From positions 58,707,195-58,771,194 of the forward strand of contig CM031859.1 of NCBI GenBank assembly GCA_018697195.1: a stretch of DNA of 64,000 nt, given 5' to 3'. This document shows, piece by piece, positions 60,201 to 64,000 of the stretch; positions within the stretch are counted from its first letter, which is position 1, and every line of letters starts with the position of its first letter. Source of the DNA: Certhia americana. Taxonomy: Eukaryota; Chordata; Aves; Passeriformes; Certhiidae. Both the position numbers and the translations under genes were made by a program. A model generated the notes under the pieces. It was not told where the DNA came from and searched no databases. It saw only the letters and a program-made list of their open reading frames with translations.

Positions 60201-63200
60201 AAAACCCCTGAGCTGTGCAGCCCAAACATTGACCATCAAGCCTACGTTACTTTCTGAGCTGAAAATATTTTCATCAGCATTGTTGAAGTCTGTGGTACTT
60301 TTGGTTTCAGAGCAATTTTAAGAGAGGATACCAGTAGATTTAGAATCATAACTGCATTTTCATTAACTTTGTGAGAGTGATTTGTTCATTTTATTGATGT
60401 CAAGTTGCTCATGTTCCATTGAAATGGAGTTAGAAAAGACCTGTTAGTGTCCTGGAGCTCTGTAGATGGGTACAGCATTTTTCATGTTAAAATTACCTTA
60501 GCCTCCAAGAAAGTCATGTTCCACTGTGACTCAGTTTAGCGTGTGTGTCTGCCTACAGCTTTATGTGAACACTACATTAAGCAGACTATAACACAATGTG
60601 TAGATTTAACTCAGTATGCTTATCATTGTTCTCTGTAAGTATGTTGTAAGTCCATATAAATTCTATCTATATTAAGTGCTTATTAATTTCCGTTTTACCA
60701 AAGTAGGATGCAGTGAATTTGTTTGGTTACCTGTAAGCTGCTGGAAAATGTGGCGAGTGTAGTTTTCTACTGGGTAATGAATTTTTGTCATAGTTAAAGT
60801 ATCCTCAAAAGAAAATCAGTTTCAAAAGAAATATTTGGTGGGAAGTTGAAAAGTTTCATTTCTCCCCCACCCCAAACACTGTTTTTCTTTTAATTGATTT
60901 TTTTTTTTTCCAGTTGTAAGTTGTAACTTGTATATTCTTGGCAGTTATAGTCAAATCTAAGTATTCAGATTTTGTAACTTACTTTAGTTTTCTGTTTTGA
61001 CAGACTTTGATTTTTTCTTTTACTGTGTGTATGTGTAATAATGCTTTCATTCTGAGTTGAATACTTCCTGGTTAAAAAACACTTTAAATAATTTCTTTTC
61101 TGCCATGCTTTAGTGTACTGTATTTTATTTAAAACAAAACAAACCAAAACACCCTAAACTAACCCTCAGGAGCTTTCACATCTCCATATCAGACATTGAA
61201 ATATTCATCCTTATAACTAAAAATTTCAGCTTCTAAGGAAGAAGTGGTTTTCACATTTCTTTTATTTTGAAATATCATAGACATTAATTTTATTTTTCTC
61301 CCTCTGTCCTGCACTTTGCTGAGCTCTAAAGATCCTATTAATCTTCAGCCTTATTCTCCCCTTTCTTAAGCTTTTTCAGAAGCTCCTGCTTTTTTGAACT
61401 GGGAATTCTGTCTCAGTATGCCAACTTCCCTCAGCGTGGTAGAGTGGGAAGAGACAGTGGCAAGGGGGGAGATGCTCTGCCTGCGGCTCAGAGTTCTCTC
61501 CCATTAGCTGTGCTGACTTCTTTTTCCTTGTCTAAGGTAGGGCAGGCTTTGATGGATCCTTTAATATGAGTATCATCTTCCAGCACAGAGCATGGGAATG
61601 GATTAGCCTAGAGGGTATGAGAGTCGTTCTCTAAGATAGTATTTTAAGGAGAACATCAGTGACAATTCTGCTTCATATCTACTTTTCTTGTGTTTGTCAG
61701 TGCTGTTGTGTGTGTATGTATGGGGAGCTTTGAAACCATTTTCTACTGTTAGATGTTAAAATAACTAAGGAATATATTTCCTAGTGTTTGATTAATTTGC
61801 TCTTCATCTTAGGCTTTCAGGTGGCATAGAGCTTGCTTATATGGTGAACAGTTAGAGAGATACGTAACTGTTTTGGGGTTTTTCCTGGGTCAGGCAGGCT
61901 TTCTTTCAGTATTTTGGTGTAAATAGTCCTGAAATGAGTTCTTACAATTAACTATAAAAAAAGCAAAGAAGATGAGAGGATACTAGTTGGATGTGCTCAG
62001 TTCAAAGTTACACTGGAATCTGAAGTTCTCAGGCAGAACAAATTCAGAAGTAAAAAGATACTGCTGGAGTAAATTTTGGGGCAAAGTTTAACCTGTAAAC
62101 AGTTTTCTGTGATCTGCCATGTAAAGCATGGGGATATTGTAGCAGATAGTGATGCAGTGCTGGAATTTTTAGGAAAGAAATGTCTTTGTTGTTGTTTTTT
62201 CCTAACAATTCACTGTTGTCCTAAAAAGTATATTTTTTGCCAGTAAAGTACAAATTCAACCACTTAAAACATAAACAGTGTGTGATTAAATAATTTTAAT
62301 AAAGCTGATTATGGATTGCTGCTCTTGCAGCAGTGGTCTTTCTCATGGTTGAGGAGAGAGTGTCAATGACTTTTGAGCTACAGTAATTAATCAGTACCCT
62401 TGATCTAAACAGCTATTTTGAATGTATGCCTAAATATAATCCTCCCTCCTCATCCTTTTGTTTTATTAATGGTGAATGTTGCAGAACTTGGTGAAGTATC
62501 CCAGGTCTTCTGCATAGATCACAGCATTAGCACTGAAAGGGTAAAACAAATGAGAGCAGAAAAAACACTGTACAAACAGAAGAGAATCCTGGTATTACTA
62601 AAAAATTCTAAAGAGACCACGTCTAGAAAGATCTGCAGAGTGAAAATAGAGCACGGAAAGACTGAAAAGAAAAAAACTCCATTAAAGTTGGTGAAAGGCA
62701 CCATCTCTACCACTTCCTTGAGTTTCTGAGCATTGGGGAGGCTGCAGCTCACTGGGTGCAGGGTGAGGGGCAGGGGTGAAGGTGCCCACTCCTCCTCACC
62801 TGAGAAGTTGCCTATGTACAGGCAGGGTCTTGTAGGCAGCCTGAGTAAAGCTTGTTTTCTGCCTTTGCTTTTGCAAATCCTGCTGTGCAAAGGTGGTGCT
62901 CATAATATACCATCATGGCAAACTTCTTGATTTGGACTGAAAATAGCTAATGCAATTCCTCCATCAGGTCCCTGAAGTCTGAACCTGTCCTGTGGACTGG
63001 TGGTGTGTAGTTCATGTGTTACTCCATCACATTGCACAAGGTGGAGACAGCTGTGTCCTACGCAGTGTTTGGTAATTTGGGTTTGGTTTCTTCATGAAAG
63101 AAAATTTCAAGGCATGGTGAATTGCTAGTTGAAATCAGCCCTGTGATCTCTTTTTGCATGCTCATCTGCAGTTCTTTGAGGGTTTTATTTGTTTTTGTTG

Positions 63201-63680
63201 TTTTGCTGAGGTCCAAGTTGTTCGATATAATCTTTCCCCTTCAACAAGCCTGTCTGAAAGCACTCTTTTGTTAATATTACTGAAGTGTTTTACTACAGCA
63301 GTGGCGGTGATTACAAGACTACTACATTTTGGCTAACAAATGCAATAAATGTGATGAAAATCCCCCTGTGTTTTACATTTCACTGCATAACATGTTTATA
63401 TAACGTGTTAAACACTTCTGTCTGAAGAACAGCTTTACACAAAGGTAAAATGTATTTTCCGTGGCACTTTTTTAGAAATACTGTGGGAAAGAATAATTCC
63501 TGCTCCCTTCTCACTCCCCACATGTCTTAAGTCTACATTTCCCAGTGTTTTAAAAATACCCATTTTGTTATTTTCCCGCCACACTTTGAAGTGTAATTTT
63601 TCAGCATGCCATTGAGTTTTATGAGGTGAGAGACTGTTACCTGGAGGACACGGTTTTCCTGATGCTGGGGACCTGGCAGA
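57201..63680. other. Intron 2 segment with no gene recognised
   Basis: AT-rich intronic DNA with a (TG)n tract at 58445-58459. No exon, RNA gene or transposon was recognised on either strand. The overlapping frames at 62418-62890 have no domain. Confidence 0.55.
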
Positions 63681-63689
63681 GGTGCTGGG

Positions 63690-63960
63690 TTGGAGCAGGC
63701 AGGTCCCTGCCTGTGCGCGCCGTTGCGTGAGCGTTAATTTGGCTTTTTGTATTCTTGTCCTGTCTGTTTGTGGTATTTAATGCTCTAACATCTCTCTGGT
63801 TGGGTGAACCCATATGTCATTCAAATGGGAACCTGTGCCTTGCCATTGGCCTGACAGCCGCTCAGCTGTGGAGCACAATGATAAAATTATGAAAACTGTG
63901 TCTCTGCTCATTGGACCAGTGGAATTTACAAGCATTTCTCCTCTATGTGCCTAAATGCTA
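63690..63960. promoter_or_regulatory. Candidate conserved non-coding element near window end
   Basis: A moderately GC-rich start (TGTGCGCGCCGTTGCGTGAG) leads into GCGTTAATTTGGC and TGTCATTCAAATGGG, then an inverted-CCAAT-like CCATTGGCC near 63843. It ends with GATAAAATTATGAAAAC. The block is complex, non-repetitive and non-coding. It differs in texture from the surrounding intron, which suggests constraint, but only alignment can show it. Confidence 0.3.
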
Positions 63961-64000
63961 TGTTGCTGTGCCTTGGCTCACATGGCAGATTTCTCTGGAT

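Larger units (their letters stand above)
34027..64000 (+). other. ARID1B: ARID1B intron 2 (5' part, continues beyond the window)
   Basis: The intron starts at the GTTTGT donor after exon 2. I looked for the next coding exon (mammalian MPPQYGQQGVSGY and YYSQQPQPP) and found no corresponding frame before the window end. The exon is therefore expected downstream, or conceivably within the N gap. Sub-features are listed separately. Confidence 0.85.

Noticed and set aside
34027..64000. ARID1B exon 3
   Set aside because: No frame with MPPQYGQQ- or YYSQQPQPP-like peptides was found in the visible sequence.
1..64000. CRISPR arrays, operons, prophage or other prokaryotic systems
   Set aside because: The DNA is vertebrate intronic sequence with no regularly spaced repeats or dense coding.

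Overview
The window is vertebrate genomic DNA carrying the 5' part of ARID1B (BAF250B), the DNA-binding subunit of the canonical BAF (SWI/SNF) chromatin-remodelling complex, on the + strand. Two coding exons are recognisable. Exon 1 is large and GC-rich (about 1857-3498). Exon 2 is clean (33832-34026, 65 codons). Nothing resembling exon 3 (which begins MPPQYGQQ in mammals) was found, so the window ends inside intron 2. The ARID domain and the C-terminal BAF250 domain are encoded downstream of the window.

The source is probably a bird, or less likely another sauropsid. Interspersed repeats are sparse, and there are no Alu or L1 elements. The few repeats seen are an old CR1-like 3' end, degraded MIR/CORE-SINE-like fragments and one fold-back MITE. 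Introns are AT-rich, while the promoter and first exon are extremely GC-rich. The species cannot be named from the sequence.

Layout: 1-355 upstream AT-rich DNA; 356-1170 upstream CpG island; 1171-1560 pyrimidine and homopolymer tracts; 1560-1856 probable core promoter and 5'UTR; 1857-3498 exon 1; 3499-33831 intron 1. Intron 1 begins with a GC-rich block to about 4950 that contains a promoter-like module at 4690-4780. It also holds a second, isolated CpG island at 12335-12770, several old repeats and one candidate conserved non-coding block. Exon 2 follows, then 34027-64000 of intron 2, interrupted by a 400-base N gap (41083-41482) flanked by 40 T's, with further candidate regulatory blocks.

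The most important observation is that exon 1 cannot be read in one frame. Recognisable ARID1B peptides appear in order but hop among all three frames, and the start codon region reads ATAGG where ATGG is expected. Exon 2, both splice sites and the last ~155 codons of exon 1 are intact. This fits uncorrected single-base indels in a GC-rich, homopolymer-rich part of the assembly better than a pseudogene. Almost all other open frames in the window are chance frames in GC-rich or intronic DNA. I found no new multi-gene system. The best leads for new biology are the two intronic promoter-like CpG regions and the candidate conserved elements.
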